DNA of 41,760 bases from contig NZ_PXVC01000031.1 of the NCBI RefSeq assembly GCF_003011125.1, forward strand, positions 1 through 41,760. The letters are read 5' to 3'. Below the pieces are notes generated by a model, which was not told where the DNA came from, did not search any database, and worked only from the letters and a program-made list of their open reading frames with translations. Below are positions 41,175 through 41,760 of the stretch, piece by piece. The position numbers and the translations under genes were made by a program. This DNA comes from Synechococcus lacustris str. Tous. GTDB lineage: Bacteria > Cyanobacteriota > Cyanobacteriia > PCC-6307 > Cyanobiaceae. Within the stretch, counting starts at the first letter, position 1. Every line of letters begins with the position of its first letter.

Positions 41175-41760
41175 CTAAGGTCGCTCTGGCAGCGCCGCCC
41201 CCTCAGATCTGCGCGGATCTGCAACACCAAGGCTGCCACCCCCAGGTATTAATTCCACACTATTGGCAGAACCCATCGCCGCTGTTTGCAACAACTTATG
41301 GCCTTTGGCTTCTAACAATCTTTGTGTATCAGGGCTGATGCCTTCCTCCATACTTAATTGATCAGGCCAAAGCTGGCTATGCACCCGTGGAACCAACACT
41401 GCACTTGCTAAATTCAAGCCATGCAGAATCCTGTTTAATATCACCTGCAACACCGTAGTAATAATCCGGCTACCGCCGGGGCTGCCGGTTGCAAGCCATG
41501 GTTCGCCATTGCTATTAAGTACAATTGTTGGTGTCATTGAACTCAATGGCCGTCTACCTGGCGCAATGGCATTGCGTTCCCCTTGTACTAATCCATAGGC
41601 ATTAGCAACACCGGGCTTGGCGCTGAAATCATCCATCTCATTATTTAGTAAGAAGCCTGCCCCTGGTACTGCAATGCCATTGCCATAGGCAAAATTAAGC
41701 GTGGTGGTTAATGCCACCAAGGAACCATGGCGATCAGCTACCGATAGATGGGTTGTGTTA
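41175..41760 (-). CDS. ggt: Gamma-glutamyltransferase, small-subunit part (5' end outside window)
   Basis: The frame is open to the window edge on the minus strand. The first residues read NTTHLSVADRHGSLVALTTTLN, so the nucleophile Thr that starts the small subunit (TTHLS here, TTHYS in E. coli) is about 190 residues from the C-terminus. NNEMDDFS, GRRPLSSMTPTIV and the substrate-site GSPGGSRIITTV follow. The enzyme cleaves glutathione and gamma-glutamyl compounds in the periplasm. It is separated from the pseudogene end by 30 bases. Its place next to an amino-acid importer suggests a role in recovering amino acids. Confidence 0.9.
   Translation of the reverse strand, partial: NTTHLSVADRHGSLVALTTTLNFAYGNGIAVPGAGFLLNNEMDDFSAKPGVANAYGLVQGERNAIAPGRRPLSSMTPTIVLNSNGEPWLATGSPGGSRIITTVLQVILNRILHGLNLASAVLVPRVHSQLWPDQLSMEEGISPDTQRLLEAKGHKLLQTAAMGSANSVELIPGGGSLGVADPRRSEGAALPERP

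Noticed and set aside
1-41760. HIP1 palindromes (GCGATCGC)
   Set aside because: Only about four copies were noticed by eye (near 2563, 23966, 26203, 27348), so there is no strong enrichment as in many other cyanobacteria.
1-41760. Recurring CTAGGGG/CTTAGGGGT-like strings
   Set aside because: They occur in coding and non-coding DNA without fixed position; they fit codon and dinucleotide bias better than a regulatory site. A k-mer count would be needed.
1-41760. Prophage, insertion sequence or CRISPR array
   Set aside because: No integrase, transposase, terminal inverted repeats or regularly spaced repeats were seen.

Overview
The window is a gene-dense piece of a picocyanobacterial chromosome (Synechococcus/Cyanobium type). 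Evidence for this: ndhL, a high-light-inducible protein behind an HLR1-type promoter, a Tab2/Atab2 family protein, a cytochrome c6 family protein, a group 2 sigma-70 factor, DUF3007 and a Fut-type iron transporter. Base composition looks roughly balanced by eye, more AT-rich than high-GC Cyanobium and more GC-rich than Prochlorococcus. A freshwater or brackish Synechococcus is my guess, not a demonstrated assignment. I see no phage, IS element, CRISPR array or rRNA. Apart from one decayed gene at the right end, this is streamlined core and flexible genome.

Layout. 1-2.8 kb: an S1-domain protein cut by the window edge, a Tab2-like protein and pgeF, all overlapping. 2.7-5.2 kb: small genes including a DUF938 methyltransferase, a lipase-like hydrolase, cytochrome c6 and YciI. 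5.2-6.7 kb: a minus-strand block tRNA(UAA)-ndhL-DUF3007-trpA. 6.7-9.7 kb: a Nif11-cupin fusion, PsiE, small secreted proteins and a sigma factor. 9.9-13.9 kb: a plus-strand chain of five genes (DUF2214, metzincin-like protease, DUF318 permease, TIGR03943 partner, unknown membrane-anchored protein). 14.0-16.3 kb: DUF1611 plus an ornithine/alanine racemase-like enzyme, a likely D-amino-acid module. 16.3-21.3 kb: HupE/UreJ, photolyase, several small genes, an Hli protein, a GAF protein and hisIE. 21.4-24.2 kb: QueD-like, a Zur-like Fur protein, an internally deleted COG0523 GTPase and a CLC-like channel. 24.2-31.1 kb: futA-futB on plus, facing a minus chain (unknown, larC, UPF0104, fur, futC). 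31.2-36 kb: TPR protein, secreted protein, xth, glcD and hemL. 36-40.4 kb: a complete five-gene branched-chain/neutral amino-acid ABC transporter. 40.4-41.1 kb: a metallophosphoesterase pseudogene. 41.2 kb to the end: the small subunit of gamma-glutamyltransferase, cut by the edge.

Two themes run through the window. The first is metal handling: iron uptake with Fur, a Zur-like regulator with COG0523, a nickel/cobalt HupE, LarC, and the permease operon. The second is compaction. Same-strand neighbours usually share 1-30 bases, and nine of ten convergent pairs of intact genes overlap at their 3' ends, leaving no room for ordinary intergenic terminators. Two small genes (57 and 45 codons) and one pseudogene were found by reading the gaps directly.
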